Of a stretch of 64,000 nt of DNA, positions 39,189 to 50,021 are shown in pieces. The notes beneath the pieces were generated by a model. The model saw nothing but the letters and a program-made list of their open reading frames with translations, did no database searches and had not been told where the DNA came from. The translations under genes and the position numbers were made by a program. Position 1 is the first letter of the stretch, and each line of letters begins with the position of its first letter. Location of the stretch: NCBI GenBank assembly GCA_963663495.1, contig OY760427.1, positions 372,001 to 436,000 on the forward strand. Reading direction: 5' to 3'. This stretch comes from G963663495 sp963663495. GTDB taxonomy: Bacteria; Bacteroidota; Rhodothermia; Rhodothermales; Bin80.

Positions 39189-40231
39189 GATTACCCGTCC
39201 AGAGACGTATTGCGCACTCTGAAAGACGCTCGGCAGACCGTTTGCAGGTGATGCCGGGCAGAAAAACGGGGATATTCGCGTTTCTTGTGCACTTGAAGCC
39301 TGATCTGCATACCGGGTGTGTCCGGCCGCAGCAGGAAACCGGGCCTGCGAGAGTGTTTATTGAGGTTCTACGGGCCGCTGTGCGGCGAAAAGCCAGCTGT
39401 TGGACCAAAAACAGCCTGCACGAGCCCCTTTTTGGCCCAACGGAGGCGCTCTCCGTTGCCGCTCCCGTGGTCTTATCCGCATAATTACCCGTCCAGAGAC
39501 GTATTGCGCGCTCTGTAAGGCGCTCGGCAGGCCGTTTACCGGTGATTCCGGAACGGGGATATCCGTGTTTGTTGTGCACTTGAAGCCTGATCTGCATACC
39601 GGGTGTGTCCGGCCGCAGCAGGAAACCGGGCCTGCGAGAGCGTTTATTGAGGTTCCACGGGCCGCTGTGCGGCGAAAAGCCAGCTGTTGGACCAAAAACA
39701 GCCTGCACGAGCCCCTTTTTGGCCCAACGGAGGCGCTCTCCGTTGCCGCTCCCGTGGTCCTATCCGCATAATTACCCGTCCAGAGACGTATTGCGCGCTC
39801 TGAAAAGCGCTCGGCAGGCCGTTTACGGGTGATTCCGGGCAGAAAAACGGGGATATCCGCGTTTTTTGTGTACTTGAAGCCTGATCTGCACACCGGGTGT
39901 GTCCGGCCGCAGCAGGAAACCGGGCCTGCGAGAGCGTTTATTGAGGTTCCACGGGCCGCTGTGCGGCGAAAAGCCAGCTGTTTGTACAAAAACAGCCTGC
40001 ACGAGCCCCTTTTTGGCCCAATGGAGGCGCTCCCCGTTGCCACTCCCGCGGTCTTATCCGCATAAATCACCCGTCCGGAGACGTACTGCGCGCTCTGCAA
40101 AGCGCTCTACAGCCCGTTTGCGGGTGATTCCATGCAGAAAATCGGGAAGGCAGCGCTTTTGTGTACCAGGGGAAGAGTGTTGAAGTACCCTCGCTGCTGC
40201 AAAAGCCCCTCCCGTTCGGTATTCGTATCTC

Positions 40232-41299
40232 TCATGCCTGCTGCTCGGACACCTCATCAGCAAACAATGCCGACCGCATCGGTAATAACTTCGACGCATG
40301 CTCCAGTCTGCGCATGCGTGATTCCATCTCCAACAGCAACAGCGCCAACTGCGCCCGTCGCTCCTGTGGCGGATACCAGTGACGAAGGCCGCGCAACTGC
40401 TTGACCAGCCTGTGCGAGGTATGCATCAAACAACGGGTGCTCCTAAGACTCGGACTCAGCATCTCGTACAAGCCCGTACCATGCAGCGTCAGTGTCCGGT
40501 CCAGATCCTGCAGCAGCCATTGCGCCGCAGATCGGTTGCACCGTTGTAACTCGGCATGGATCCGCATCAGGGAACTGTGGGCCTCCTGTCGGTCCGGTAA
40601 TTGATAAGCACGCGAGATGGCGCCCTTTACACGGCGTTGATCCTCATCGGCAAGATAGCTGACTACACGCTCGCGCTTGGCCATCTGGCAATGCTGCAGG
40701 CATACATGCATGCCCAAGCTCTGACCAAGAACTCGTGTTAGCCCCGCCTGTCCAGATGTGATGCAAAGCAGGCCCCGATCCACACACAAACCGCGCTCGC
40801 ACAACCCTTGTAGCAGCTGCCGCACCGCCCCCGTATCCTGCACCGTGGACTCTGTAAATCCCAGCATATGCCGATACCCCTCTGCGGTAACGGCCATGCA
40901 AAGCAACAATGAACGACCGTACACCGATGTGGCATCCATCCACAGAGCCACGTAATCTTCCCCGCCTATGTGCCGACCCTCAAAGACCTCCAAGGCCTGG
41001 TTGCGCACCTCCCGCATATAGGCATTATCCTGACCACCACCACCTTGTAACGAGGCCTCCTTCGCCTCCAGAACACGGGACGACTCCTCTGTTTGCGTCT
41101 TGCTGTCCGTAGGGGATGATGGAACCGCATTCACACCCGGGCTGGCCGACTCCTCTTGTTGCACATCCGACTCCAGACTGCATGTCAGGCGTTGTGCAAG
41201 CTCGGTGCATTGTCGCAGGAGAAAATATCGCAGCGACCGACCGGATTGACCCGCGTCGCGAAGCATCTGATCAAGCTCCGAAAGATCATCTGAAGGCAT
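40232..41299 (-). CDS. Catalytically dead IS256-like transposase paralogue (copy 1, 355 aa)
   Basis: Aligns along its second half with the IS256 transposase of the same cassette: YVALWMDATSVYGR against YVTLLIDGKYLQ, LLCITSGQAGL against LLCVVDGAKGL, and STRCLMHTSHRLVKQL against TTNIIENVNGQLANR. The first Asp is kept (Asp122), but the second is Ser (182) and the Glu is Met (292). The C/H motif survives partly as CLQHCQMAKRERVVSYL. The N-terminal 95 residues are acidic and low in complexity and do not match the transposase. The two copies differ at two residues (Ser/Gly66 and Gly/Ser108), so the frame is intact in both. A regulatory or DNA-binding role is inferred. Confidence 0.8.
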   Translation of the reverse strand: MPSDDLSELDQMLRDAGQSGRSLRYFLLRQCTELAQRLTCSLESDVQQEESASPGVNAVPSSPTDSKTQTEESSRVLEAKEASLQGGGGQDNAYMREVRNQALEVFEGRHIGGEDYVALWMDATSVYGRSLLLCMAVTAEGYRHMLGFTESTVQDTGAVRQLLQGLCERGLCVDRGLLCITSGQAGLTRVLGQSLGMHVCLQHCQMAKRERVVSYLADEDQRRVKGAISRAYQLPDRQEAHSSLMRIHAELQRCNRSAAQWLLQDLDRTLTLHGTGLYEMLSPSLRSTRCLMHTSHRLVKQLRGLRHWYPPQERRAQLALLLLEMESRMRRLEHASKLLPMRSALFADEVSEQQA

Positions 41300-41395
41300 C
41301 TTGGGAGAAAATAATTGGCTCGTGTAAAAGGCTCCGAATACTCCTAAACATTCGCGACCCTCGTTTTATAAGCCAACTAAATCTGGCACCATGCC

Positions 41396-43259
41396 CAGAC
41401 CCCCAAACGCTCCACCTTGCACCCGCTCTTGAGCACGCGGAAGAAGTCTTCCACCCGCCACCGCTTGAGATACATGGCCAACACCCGCCGTGCATCCGCT
41501 ACGCTCCCTACCTCCATGCTGGTCAATAGCATCCACTCCACCGGCGGCGCATCCCCCGGAGGCTCCACCTCCAACACATGCACCCCGTACATCACCACCG
41601 GCTCCTCCTCGTTCTTCGGATCCGGCAACAAGAACCTCCCGTAGCGTACCTCCGCATTGACCATCCGGTAACTGCGACCCTTCCGTGCCTGCTTGCGCGC
41701 CTGCTTCTTGCGCGCCGTCACCCGATTTATCTCTATCGCTACATTCCCCGGAGCCTCACCACTGCGCATTACCGCAAACAGCTTGCGATCATCCAACAGC
41801 TTGCGATCATGCTTCGCTCGTATCAATACCTCCGCCTTACCCTGTCTACGCTGCTCGGCAAACATCGCAAAGCTGTCCGCCTCCCGGTCCGCAACACAGA
41901 TCACCTGCGTCTCGCCGGACAGCTCCGCCGCCGCCTCGCATATATCCTTGAACCCGTCTATCCACTGCTGCGTCCGCGGAACATGCGGACCCTCCTCCGG
42001 ATCCTTGAAGCTGCCACGCAACACCCCCAACGTCAATCCATCCTCCGTCACCGCCAGCGTCGCATGCAACGGCAACCCCAGCGTCTTCGCCGTCGTCTGA
42101 TTACTCCCTGTTACCTCCAAATCCGTACACGCCGGCCGCGTACTGTACCGCAACTTCGTCGTGTCCTGGATGCATAACACGGTCTCCTGACTACGCATAC
42201 GCTCTATCGTACGCCCACGATGCGGCGCCAATATGTTCTCCGGCGTTACCGTTTTGTCCTTCTTGCTCTCCAATAACCGGTAATGCCCCTTCACCGCCGC
42301 GCGGTCCGCATCCGTATGCGCGGTAATGCTGTGGACTATCACATCGGCCAACATGGACGTGCTCTTTACCAGTCGCACAGACAACCGCCTGTCTCCCAAT
42401 GGCGCTCCGCCAAACTCCGTTTCGGCCCACTGCGCACTGTCAATCCCCTCGTGCGGATCCCTCACCGGACGCAACTCCTCCTCCGGTTCCCCCAGGGTTC
42501 CGCGCCATTCTTTGTCCAACTCGTATACATACAGCCCCTTGGGATCCTTTTCCTTTGCCTCCTTGTGCCGCTTTCCGCCTGCGGTATGGCCGATCAATAC
42601 AAAATTGTTCACCTCAAAACACGTTCCTTCCCCTTGGGGATCCACATACGTTTCGACAACCCAGGGACGGTAACGGTACCGTGCCTGAAAATCATCCGCC
42701 AACCGTCTCAACACCTTACCCAGTACATGGCTGGCCAAATCCTGACACTGCCCCCGTATCAGAAAACGACTCAAACACACCACACGGTGCAAATGCGCCT
42801 TGCGCTGCTCATCACTCCACGCCATCCAGTGCTCCCTGGGCGCCAGGCACAACGCCGCCGCCGAAAATCCCACCGCTCCCAGGTAACCATGGGCACTGCC
42901 TATCAGATAGCGTACCTGCGCTCCCACAAATGTGGTCGTACGCCTCGGATGCTCAAAGTGCAGCAACGTGTTCCACACCACACGCTGCTCGTCCGTCTCA
43001 ACCAACTCAATCGTCAACCCCCGGACACCGTGTACCGTGTCCGGTAACGCTATCGGATCCGGTACCCGCTCCTCGCGCCTACGCGGTTCCGCCTTAGCCG
43101 CATTACAATTCTCGGGCTTGGGCAACACCATCCTCCCCCGGGCCTCCAACTTCGATAAAGCCTGCGCACAGTTGCTCACCTGCAGTTCGCCCCGTGCATC
43201 AACAAACCCGAACTCTTCGCAGACAGCGCGCGCTATCTGCGTGCGATACCGCCAACGAT
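41396..43259 (-). pseudogene. DruA/Tn5-like transposase of A1, middle piece
   Basis: Carries residues of about 29 to 645 of the 769-aa protein: the DruA-like block (YLIGSAHGYLGAVGF, WMAWSDEQRKAHLHR), the Tn5-type start (WAETEFGGAPLGDRRL), CIQDTTKLRYSTRPA, CVADREADSFAMFAEQ, and YLKRWRVEDFFRVLKSG (YREK). Both ends are insertion junctions: the IS256-type cassette at 41395 and the IS66 composite at 43260. Joined with 61607-61693 and 33837-34213 the gene would be complete. Confidence 0.92.
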
Positions 43260-43560
43260 GTATCCGTACGGTAAAGTACATGGTAAAGCGGGCTTAGCAT
43301 TGGTCTGCGTAGTCCGCTTGTAGAGCTTAGTGCAAGGTGATTATACGCCGGGTTTGGTGTGCCGATATGGGAATTTCGGAGTGGTGTGCAGCTTATCGTC
43401 CAGGCGCCTGAATGCAGGCAGCAATCAGCGTCTTTTGGGACAAAAAACATGGGTTTTGGGGAGAAGAACCGGAACATTGTGGAGGACGCACATGCACATG
43501 AACTATGCGGTCCAAGGCATCTTTCTCCCCCTCTTCTCCTGCCGGTGAAGTCCTTTTTCA

Positions 43561-43624
43561 GAGGCTAAGAAACCAAGAGGCTAAGAAACCAAGAGGCTAA
43601 GAAACCAAGAGGCTAAGAAACCAA
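43561..43624 (+). repeat. Four tandem copies of a 16-bp unit in the transposase 5' region
   Basis: GAGGCTAAGAAACCAA occurs four times in a row; the right IS66 copy has it once. The expansion keeps the frame length but brings a TAA stop into frame, so translation must restart at about 43664. Confidence 0.9.
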
Positions 43625-43663
43625 GAGGCTGAGAACAAGGATCTGCGAAAACAGGTCCGTCGC

Positions 43664-45229
43664 TTGGAGAAAAAAGCCGATCGTCTATCCAAGAACAACG
43701 CGGATATGGCTGCGACAATTGCCGATCAGGCTGCGAAGATTAGCCATCTGGAAGATAGGTTGGAACAAGCGCATCGCCTACTCTCTGGCAAAAAGAGTGA
43801 GCGTTACACGCCGGCGGACAATGCGCAGCAAGGCCGGTTGTCTGGAGAGGAACCAGAAGCTGTTGAGCCCGAGGAGGAGGAGGACGAGTATGTCCTGGTA
43901 AAGCGCAAGCGGCGTGGGAAGAACAAGCCGGTGCGCGGGCCGCTTCCGGACCATCTGCCCAGAGAGGTGATCCGCCTTGAGCCGGAGGGCAGCACCGCGG
44001 GTATGAAGTACATCGGCGAGGAAGTAACGGAGTACCTGGAATATGTGCCGGGCTTCACGAGGGTAGTACGGATTGTGCGGCCGAAGTACGTTGTCTGCAA
44101 GGAGCCTCGCAAGGGGGTGGTCATAGCGCCGTTGCCGAAGCGTGTTATACCGAAGGGGAAGGCGGGTCCGGGGTTGTTGGCGTATTTGGCGGTAGCCAAA
44201 TATGTGGATCATATGCCGCTATACCGGCTGCGGAAGAAGTTTCAGCGCCATGGCGTGAAGCTATCGGCTGCTACAATGGGGGATTGGATTGCGAAGGTAG
44301 CGACGTATCTGGGTCCGTTAGGAGATGCGTTGCGTAAGGAGGTGCTTCGTAGCGGGTATCTGCAGGTGGATGAGACAATGTTCCCGGTGCAAAAGCCGAA
44401 GAAGAAAGGGAAGAAGAAAGGGAAGGAGAAGGAGAAGGAAGGGAAGAAAAACGAAGGAAAGACGCATCGCGGCTATCTTTGGGTATACCTGGCACCGCGG
44501 GCGAAGGTGGTGATGATGGATTACAGCCCGAGCCGTGCGCGCGCTGGACCGTGGGAATTCTTGCGCGGATATAGAGGGGCGATGCAAACCGACGGGTATG
44601 TGGTGTACGATGCGTTTGGTACGCGGGGCGGGATAACGCTGTTTGGATGTATGGCGCATGCGCGTCGCAAGTTTTATGACTGCAGGAAAAAGGAGCCCAA
44701 GAAGGTGCGCCATGTAATGGAGGAAATCCGGCAGTTGTATGCGATAGAGCGTGGGTTGCGTAAGGAGGGAGCTGGTCCGGCTCGGCGTGTAGAGGTACGA
44801 CAGGAGGAGGCACGGCCGGTACTGGAGAAGTTGAAGCCATGGCTTGAGGAGAGTCGTGAGCACCGGCCGAGTGCGGGATGGGATGAAGCCGTGGGGTACA
44901 TGCTCAACAGGTGGGAGAAGCTGGCTTGTTACCTGGAAGACGGTGAGGTTGAGATTGACAACAATCTGGTCGAGAACCAGATGCGAGCGATTGCGCTTGG
45001 TCGAAAAAACCATCTGTTTGCGGGATCGCATGCGGCAGCGCAGCGGTCCGCAGTACTGTACGCTCTTTTTGCCACATGCAAGTTGCAATCGACAAACCCG
45101 ATTGAATGGCTTACCGACGTACTACGCCGTCTTCCGACACATCCTGCCGACCGCATGGCTGAACTCTTGCCCCATCATTGGAAAGCTAGTCGGGACTTGC
45201 AGCAAGCTACCGTCAAGAAAGCGGCATAG
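43664..45229 (+). CDS. IS66-family transposase (left copy, N-terminally shortened)
   Basis: DDE transposase (TnpC type). It starts with a coiled coil (ADRLSKNNADMAATIADQAA, RLEQAHRLLSGKKSERYTP) and has the IS66 core (YVDHMPLYRLRKKFQRHGV, LQVDETMFPVQKP with the first Asp, MQTDGYVVYDAFG with the second, EIDNNLVENQMRAIALGRK with the Glu, then HLFAGS). The usual zinc-finger CxxC pairs are not evident. Compared with the right copy it lacks about the first 50 residues because of the 16-bp repeat expansion, and it has a longer lysine/glutamate run after PKKKGKK. Activity is doubtful but possible. Confidence 0.85.
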   Translation: MEKKADRLSKNNADMAATIADQAAKISHLEDRLEQAHRLLSGKKSERYTPADNAQQGRLSGEEPEAVEPEEEEDEYVLVKRKRRGKNKPVRGPLPDHLPREVIRLEPEGSTAGMKYIGEEVTEYLEYVPGFTRVVRIVRPKYVVCKEPRKGVVIAPLPKRVIPKGKAGPGLLAYLAVAKYVDHMPLYRLRKKFQRHGVKLSAATMGDWIAKVATYLGPLGDALRKEVLRSGYLQVDETMFPVQKPKKKGKKKGKEKEKEGKKNEGKTHRGYLWVYLAPRAKVVMMDYSPSRARAGPWEFLRGYRGAMQTDGYVVYDAFGTRGGITLFGCMAHARRKFYDCRKKEPKKVRHVMEEIRQLYAIERGLRKEGAGPARRVEVRQEEARPVLEKLKPWLEESREHRPSAGWDEAVGYMLNRWEKLACYLEDGEVEIDNNLVENQMRAIALGRKNHLFAGSHAAAQRSAVLYALFATCKLQSTNPIEWLTDVLRRLPTHPADRMAELLPHHWKASRDLQQATVKKAA

Positions 45230-45371
45230 GAGCCCCTAAACAGGCGCGCCCGGTCATCCGATAGATCCGTGTACGGGTCTGCGAATACGCTGTCAGGTAC
45301 TTGACTCCTGCACACCCAACCGACGCTAGCCTATAAACCTTCGAACCGCGCTCTAACTTACTCTAATTGAG

Positions 45372-45542
45372 GGGAATTATATGGCTGAGTACCCATCTGC
45401 TGAGGTTTTCGAATTAATTGCAGTTTTTTCGCGAAAAGCGGGAACTGATTATGAAAAACTGGCGCAAGCCATCCTGACCGCACCACCACAGCGCAATAAT
45501 AACGGGTGCCAAAACGCGTGGGTACTCAGCTATATAATTCCC
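45372..45542. repeat. MITE, copy 2, with 8-bp TSD
   Basis: 171 bp with inverted ends GGGAATTATATGGCTGAGT and its near-inverse (one mismatch). TAATTGAG flanks both sides (45364-45371 and 45543-45550). The empty site is present in the IS66 ends at 59586-59596 and 33286-33296. It has no coding capacity and must be moved by a transposase in trans. Confidence 0.9.
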
Positions 45543-45594
45543 TAATTGAGAGAGTAAATACCCTCGGTTATAATGTACTTCACCGGACGGATAC

Positions 45595-45780
45595 TTACCA
45601 GGAGCATGACGCCCACGCCCCTTGGTTTTCCCCACACACTGAAACCCCGCAGCCCGAAAACACGTGCCGCGATGTTCGGGGCCCACAAAGGTCTCTATCA
45701 CCCACGGCACATACCCGTAACGGTTCTCAAAATCCTCCGGAAAACAACGCAATACCTTCCCCAGTGTATGGCTGGCAAGG
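45595..45780 (-). pseudogene. Subfamily-B DruA/Tn5 transposase, internal fragment
   Basis: Encodes LASHTLGKVLRCFPEDFENR to GRGRHAPG, matching residues that follow LA in the fragment at 54875-55469. The two fragments were one gene before element A2 inserted between them (TSD GGCAAGGT). The left side is cut by the IS66 end. Confidence 0.88.
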
Positions 45781-46145
45781 TCTGCCCTGTACCCATAAAT
45801 CATCCATTACGGTTCGATTGTTCGTCAGGTATGGTCAAATATCGCTGGCATGGCTGTCGGAATATCTCGGGTATTTCGGCCTAACAGGTATGGTGTGTGA
45901 CTTGAGGTGAATAATGCCATCCTCTCGTGCGGATACGCGATCTCTTCCTGCGCCGCTTCCCTTGGCGCTGCATTGCCTACATCCACGAACCCTCGGCTGC
46001 AGTCTCCTGGCGATACTTCTGCCTCCAGTAATTCAACGGTCCGTACGAGGGCATGGTGCCAGATTTAGTTGGCTTATAAAACGAGGGTCGCGAATGTTTA
46101 GGAGTATTCGGAGCCTTTTACACGAGCCAATTATTTTCTTCCAAG

Positions 46146-47213
46146 ATGCCTTCAGATGATCTTTCGGAGCTTGATCAGATGCTTCGCGACGCGGGTCAAT
46201 CCGGTCGGTCGCTGCGATATTTTCTCCTGCGACAATGCACCGAGCTTGCACAACGCCTGACATGCAGTCTGGAGTCGGATGTGCAACAAGAGGAGTCGGC
46301 CAGCCCGGGTGTGAATGCGGTTCCATCATCCCCTACGGACGGCAAGACGCAAACAGAGGAGTCGTCCCGTGTTCTGGAGGCGAAGGAGGCCTCGTTACAA
46401 GGTGGTGGTGGTCAGGATAATGCCTATATGCGGGAGGTGCGCAACCAGGCCTTGGAGGTCTTTGAGAGTCGGCACATAGGCGGGGAAGATTACGTGGCTC
46501 TGTGGATGGATGCCACATCGGTGTACGGTCGTTCATTGTTGCTTTGCATGGCCGTTACCGCAGAGGGGTATCGGCATATGCTGGGATTTACAGAGTCCAC
46601 GGTGCAGGATACGGGGGCGGTGCGGCAGCTGCTACAAGGGTTGTGCGAGCGCGGTTTGTGTGTGGATCGGGGCCTGCTTTGCATCACATCTGGACAGGCG
46701 GGGCTAACACGAGTTCTTGGTCAGAGCTTGGGCATGCATGTATGCCTGCAGCATTGCCAGATGGCCAAGCGCGAGCGTGTAGTCAGCTATCTTGCCGATG
46801 AGGATCAACGCCGTGTAAAGGGCGCCATCTCGCGTGCTTATCAATTACCGGACCGACAGGAGGCCCACAGTTCCCTGATGCGGATCCATGCCGAGTTACA
46901 ACGGTGCAACCGATCTGCGGCGCAATGGCTGCTGCAGGATCTGGACCGAACACTGACGCTGCATGGTACGGGCTTGTACGAGATGCTGAGTCCGAGTCTT
47001 AGGAGCACCCGTTGTTTGATGCATACCTCGCACAGGCTGGTCAAGCAGTTGCGCGGCCTTCGTCACTGGTATCCGCCACAGGAGCGACGGGCGCAGTTGG
47101 CGCTGTTGCTGTTGGAGATGGAATCACGCATGCGCAGACTGGAGCATGCGTCGAAGTTATTACCGATGCGGTCGGCATTGTTTGCTGATGAGGTGTCCGA
47201 GCAGCAGGCATGA
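46146..47213 (+). CDS. Catalytically dead IS256-like transposase paralogue (copy 2, 355 aa)
   Basis: As in copy 1 (40232-41299): Asp122 kept, second catalytic Asp replaced by Ser182, catalytic Glu replaced by Met292. It starts 96 bp inside the element's left end and reads toward the repeat array. The start MPSDDLSELDQMLRDAGQ is the only Met near the beginning. Long hydrophilic N-terminus; the predicted RNase H-like fold part begins near residue 95. There is no frameshift or stop in either copy, unlike many other transposase genes in this window. Confidence 0.8.
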   Translation: MPSDDLSELDQMLRDAGQSGRSLRYFLLRQCTELAQRLTCSLESDVQQEESASPGVNAVPSSPTDGKTQTEESSRVLEAKEASLQGGGGQDNAYMREVRNQALEVFESRHIGGEDYVALWMDATSVYGRSLLLCMAVTAEGYRHMLGFTESTVQDTGAVRQLLQGLCERGLCVDRGLLCITSGQAGLTRVLGQSLGMHVCLQHCQMAKRERVVSYLADEDQRRVKGAISRAYQLPDRQEAHSSLMRIHAELQRCNRSAAQWLLQDLDRTLTLHGTGLYEMLSPSLRSTRCLMHTSHRLVKQLRGLRHWYPPQERRAQLALLLLEMESRMRRLEHASKLLPMRSALFADEVSEQQA

Positions 47214-48244
47214 GAGATACGAATACCGAATGGGAGGGGCTTTTACAGCAGCGAGGGTACTTCAACACTCTTCCCCTAGTACACAAAAGCGCTGCCTTCC
47301 CGATTTTCTGCCTGGAATCACCCGCAAACGGGCTGTAGAGTACTTTTAGAGCGCGCAGTACGTCTCCGGACGGGTGATTATGCGGATAAGACCACGGGAG
47401 CGGCAACGGAGATCGCCTCCATTGGGCCAAAAAGGGGCTCGTGCAGGCTGTTTTTGTACAAACAGCTGGCTTTTCGCCGCACAGCGGCCCGTAGAACCTC
47501 AATAAACGCTCTCGCAGGCCCGGTTTCCTGCTGCGGCCGGACACACCCGGTGTGCAGATCAGGCTTCAAGTACACAAAAAACGCGGATATCCCCGTTTTT
47601 CTGCCCGGAATCACCCGTAAACGGCCTGCCGAGCGCCTTTCAGAGCGCGCAATACGTCTCTGGACGGGTAATTATGCGGATAAGACCACGGGAGCGGCAA
47701 CGGAGAGCGCCTCCATTGGGCCAAAAAGGGGCTCGTGCAGGCTGTTTTTGGTCCAACAGCTGGCTTTTCGCCGCACAGCGGCCCGTGGAACCTCAATAAA
47801 CGCTCTCGCAGGCCCGGTTTCCTGCTGCGGCCGGACACACCCGGTATGCAGATCAGGCTTCAAGTGCACAACAAACACGGATATCCCCGTTCCGGAATCA
47901 CCGGTAAACGGCCTGCCGAGCGCCTTTCAGAGCGCGCAATACGTCTCTGGACGGGTAATTATGCGGATAAGACCACGGGAGCGGCAACGGAGAGCGCCTC
48001 CGTTGGGCCAAAAAGGGGCTCGTGCAGGCTGTTTTTGGTCCAACAGCTGGCTTTTCGCCGCACAGCGGCCCGTAGAACCTCAATAAACACTCTCGCAGGC
48101 CCGGTTTCCTGCTGCACCCGGTATGCAGATCAGGCTTCAAGTGCACAACAAACGCGGATATCCCCGTTTTTCTGCCCGGCATCACCTGCAAACGGCCTGC
48201 CGAGCGTCTTTCAGAGTGCGCAATACGTCTCTGGACGGGTAATC

Positions 48245-48694
48245 ATGCGGATAAGACCACGGGAGCGGCAACGGAAAGCACCTCCATTGGGCGAAAAAGG
48301 CCTTGTGCAGGCCTGTAAGGATGCCAATTGCTGTGCACAGAGGGATGACCAAGGCCATCAAGGAAGCAGACTGCCCTGTGTTAAAGAGCTGCCGAGCTGG
48401 CTAACAGCACTATTGGAACGCGTACGATTGATCCATGCTTGCCAGAACAAGAATGTGGCCGTGCAATACTACTATGAGCACGATATCCGGGCGCACCGTG
48501 CCATGGTTGAAAAGATTGGCACGTTTTCGGAGCTAATCACACGCATGGCAGGCTACAATGACTCCAGATCGTACGCTTTAAGCCGCTATAGCGATGCCAG
48601 CGCACGCAGAAGGGCTCAACGAAGCCGTTCGCGTGCAGAAACGCGCCCATATCTGCCACCAAAACGCCGACGACACCATACATCGCGCGTGTAG
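48245..48694 (+). CDS. B-unit small basic protein, copy 2a (hypothetical, 149 aa)
   Basis: Same frame as the copy at 35808-36257, with Thr to Met (HRAMVEKIG) and Lys to Arg (ARRRAQRS) changes. Confidence 0.45.
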   Translation: MRIRPRERQRKAPPLGEKGLVQACKDANCCAQRDDQGHQGSRLPCVKELPSWLTALLERVRLIHACQNKNVAVQYYYEHDIRAHRAMVEKIGTFSELITRMAGYNDSRSYALSRYSDASARRRAQRSRSRAETRPYLPPKRRRHHTSRV

Positions 48695-49162
48695 GTTATT
48701 GCGTGCACGGAAAACGGTGCATAAAGTATTCAATATTTGTAACCTGCACGGAATGGCATAACACCGCTGTTTTTGTACAAACAGCCGACTTGTTGCCGCA
48801 CAGCAGCCCGTGGAGTCGCTATAACCTCTCTCAAAGGCCCGGTTTCCTGCTGCAGCAGGACCCACCCGGTATGCAGATCCGGCTTCAAGTGCACAATAAA
48901 CGCGGATATCCCCGTTTTTCTGCCCGGAATCACTTGTAAACGGCCTTGCAGAGCACTTTGCAGAGCGTGCAAAACGTCTCCAGACGGGTAACTATGCGGA
49001 TAATACCGCGGGAGCGGCAACAGGAAGCGCCTCCATTGGGCCAAAAGGGCCTCGCACAAGGCCTGTAAGGATGCCAATTGCTGTGCACAGAGGGATGACC
49101 AAGGCCATCAAGGAAGCAGACTGCCCTGCGTTAAAGAGCTGCCGAGCTGGCTAACAGCACTA

Positions 49163-49444
49163 TTGGAACGCGTACGATTGATCCATGCTTGCCAGAACAA
49201 GAATGTGGACGTGCAATACTACTATGAGCACGATATCCGGGCGCACCGTGCCACGGTTGAAAAGATTGGCACGTTTTCGGAGCTAATCACACGCATGGCA
49301 GGCTACAATGACTCCAGATCGTACGCTTTAAGCCGCTATAGCGATGCCAGCGCACGCAAAAGGGCTCAACGAAGCCGTTCGCGTGCAGAAACGCGCCCAT
49401 ATCTGCCACCAAAACGCCGACGACACCATACATCACGCGTGTAG
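49163..49444 (+). pseudogene. B-unit small protein, copy 2b, 5' part out of frame
   Basis: The C-terminal 93 codons match the other copies (with Ala to Asp in NKNVDVQYYY), but differences near 49045-49060 put the usual start in another frame. Confidence 0.4.
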
Positions 49445-50021
49445 GTTATTGCGTGCACGGAAAACGGTGCATAAAGTATTCAATATTTGTAACCTGCACG
49501 GAATGGTATAACACCGCTGTTTTTGTACAAACAGCCGACTTTTTGCCGCACAGCAGCCCGTGGAGCTGCTATAACCTCTCTCAAAGGCCCGGTTTCCTGC
49601 TGCGGCCGGACACACCCGGTATGCAAGATCAGGCTTCAAGTGCACAAAAAACACGGATATCCCCGTTCCGGAATCACCGGTAAACGGCCTGCCGAGCGCC
49701 TTTCAGAGCGCGCAATACGTCTCTGGATGGGTAATCATGCGGATAAGACCACGGGAGTGGCAACAGGAAGCGCCTCCATTGGGCCAAAAAGGGGCTCGTG
49801 CAGGCTGTTTTTGGTCCAACAGCTGGCTTTTCGCCGCACAGCGGCCCGTAGAACCTCAATAAACACTCTCGCAGGCCCGGTTTCCTGCTGCACCCGGTAT
49901 GCAAGATCAGGCTTCAAGTGCACAACAAACACGGATATCCCCGTTTTTCTGCCCGGCATCACCTGCAAACGGCCTGCCGAGCGTCTTTCAGAGTGCGCAA
50001 TACGTCTCTGGACGGGTAATC

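Larger units (their letters stand above)
35582..40231 (-). repeat. Palindrome-rich repeat array of cassette 1 (A and B units)
   Basis: Excluding the IS1380 at 36282-38167, about 2.76 kb consist of six units beginning with (A/G)GACGGGTRATTATGCGG-like sequence. Short A units of about 284-294 bp contain four palindromes: GCTGTTT(N6)AAACAGC, GCCGCACAGCGGC, CACACCCGGTGTG and AAAACG around GGATATCC. Longer B units (about 735 bp) have some 450 bp inserted between the GTGCAGGC and CTGTTTTTGTAC of an A unit. Order in element orientation: A A A B A B. Copy 2 has A A A B B A B. Confidence 0.85.
34214..41395 (-). mobile_element. IS256-type cassette, copy 1 (7.2 kb, with a nested IS1380)
   Basis: Ends GGCATGGTGCCAGATTTAG (34214) and its inverse (to 41395), a 23-bp inverted repeat. 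CAGACCC flanks both sides (34206 and 41396), a 7-8 bp target duplication in the A1 transposase gene; the uninterrupted site is visible at 52687-52694. Contents from right to left: inactive transposase paralogue (40232-41299), palindromic repeat array with small ORFs (35582-40231), IS256 transposase (34238-35533). An IS1380 sits in the array. Confidence 0.9.
43260..45594 (+). mobile_element. IS66-type element, left copy (with MITE inside)
   Basis: Terminal repeats GTATCCGTACGGTAAAGTAC (left) and the inverse of GTATCCGTCCGGTGAAGTAC (right, ending 45594). It encodes one transposase and is interrupted after it by the 171-bp MITE. Confidence 0.85.

Noticed and set aside
41377..43281. 634-codon frame as a separate transposase variant
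   Set aside because: Both ends are insertion junctions; it is the middle of the A1 transposase, whose other pieces are at 61607-61693 and 33837-34213.
44271..44840. Long antisense frames inside the IS66 transposase genes
   Set aside because: They mirror the sense coding sequence in both copies, with biased Pro/Ser/His composition and no independent support.
47454..48086. Open frames of 200 or more codons across the A repeat units (also 39357-40100)
   Set aside because: They arise from repetition of the same non-coding units; unit lengths of 287 and 284 bp shift the frame, so the frames are not kept from unit to unit.
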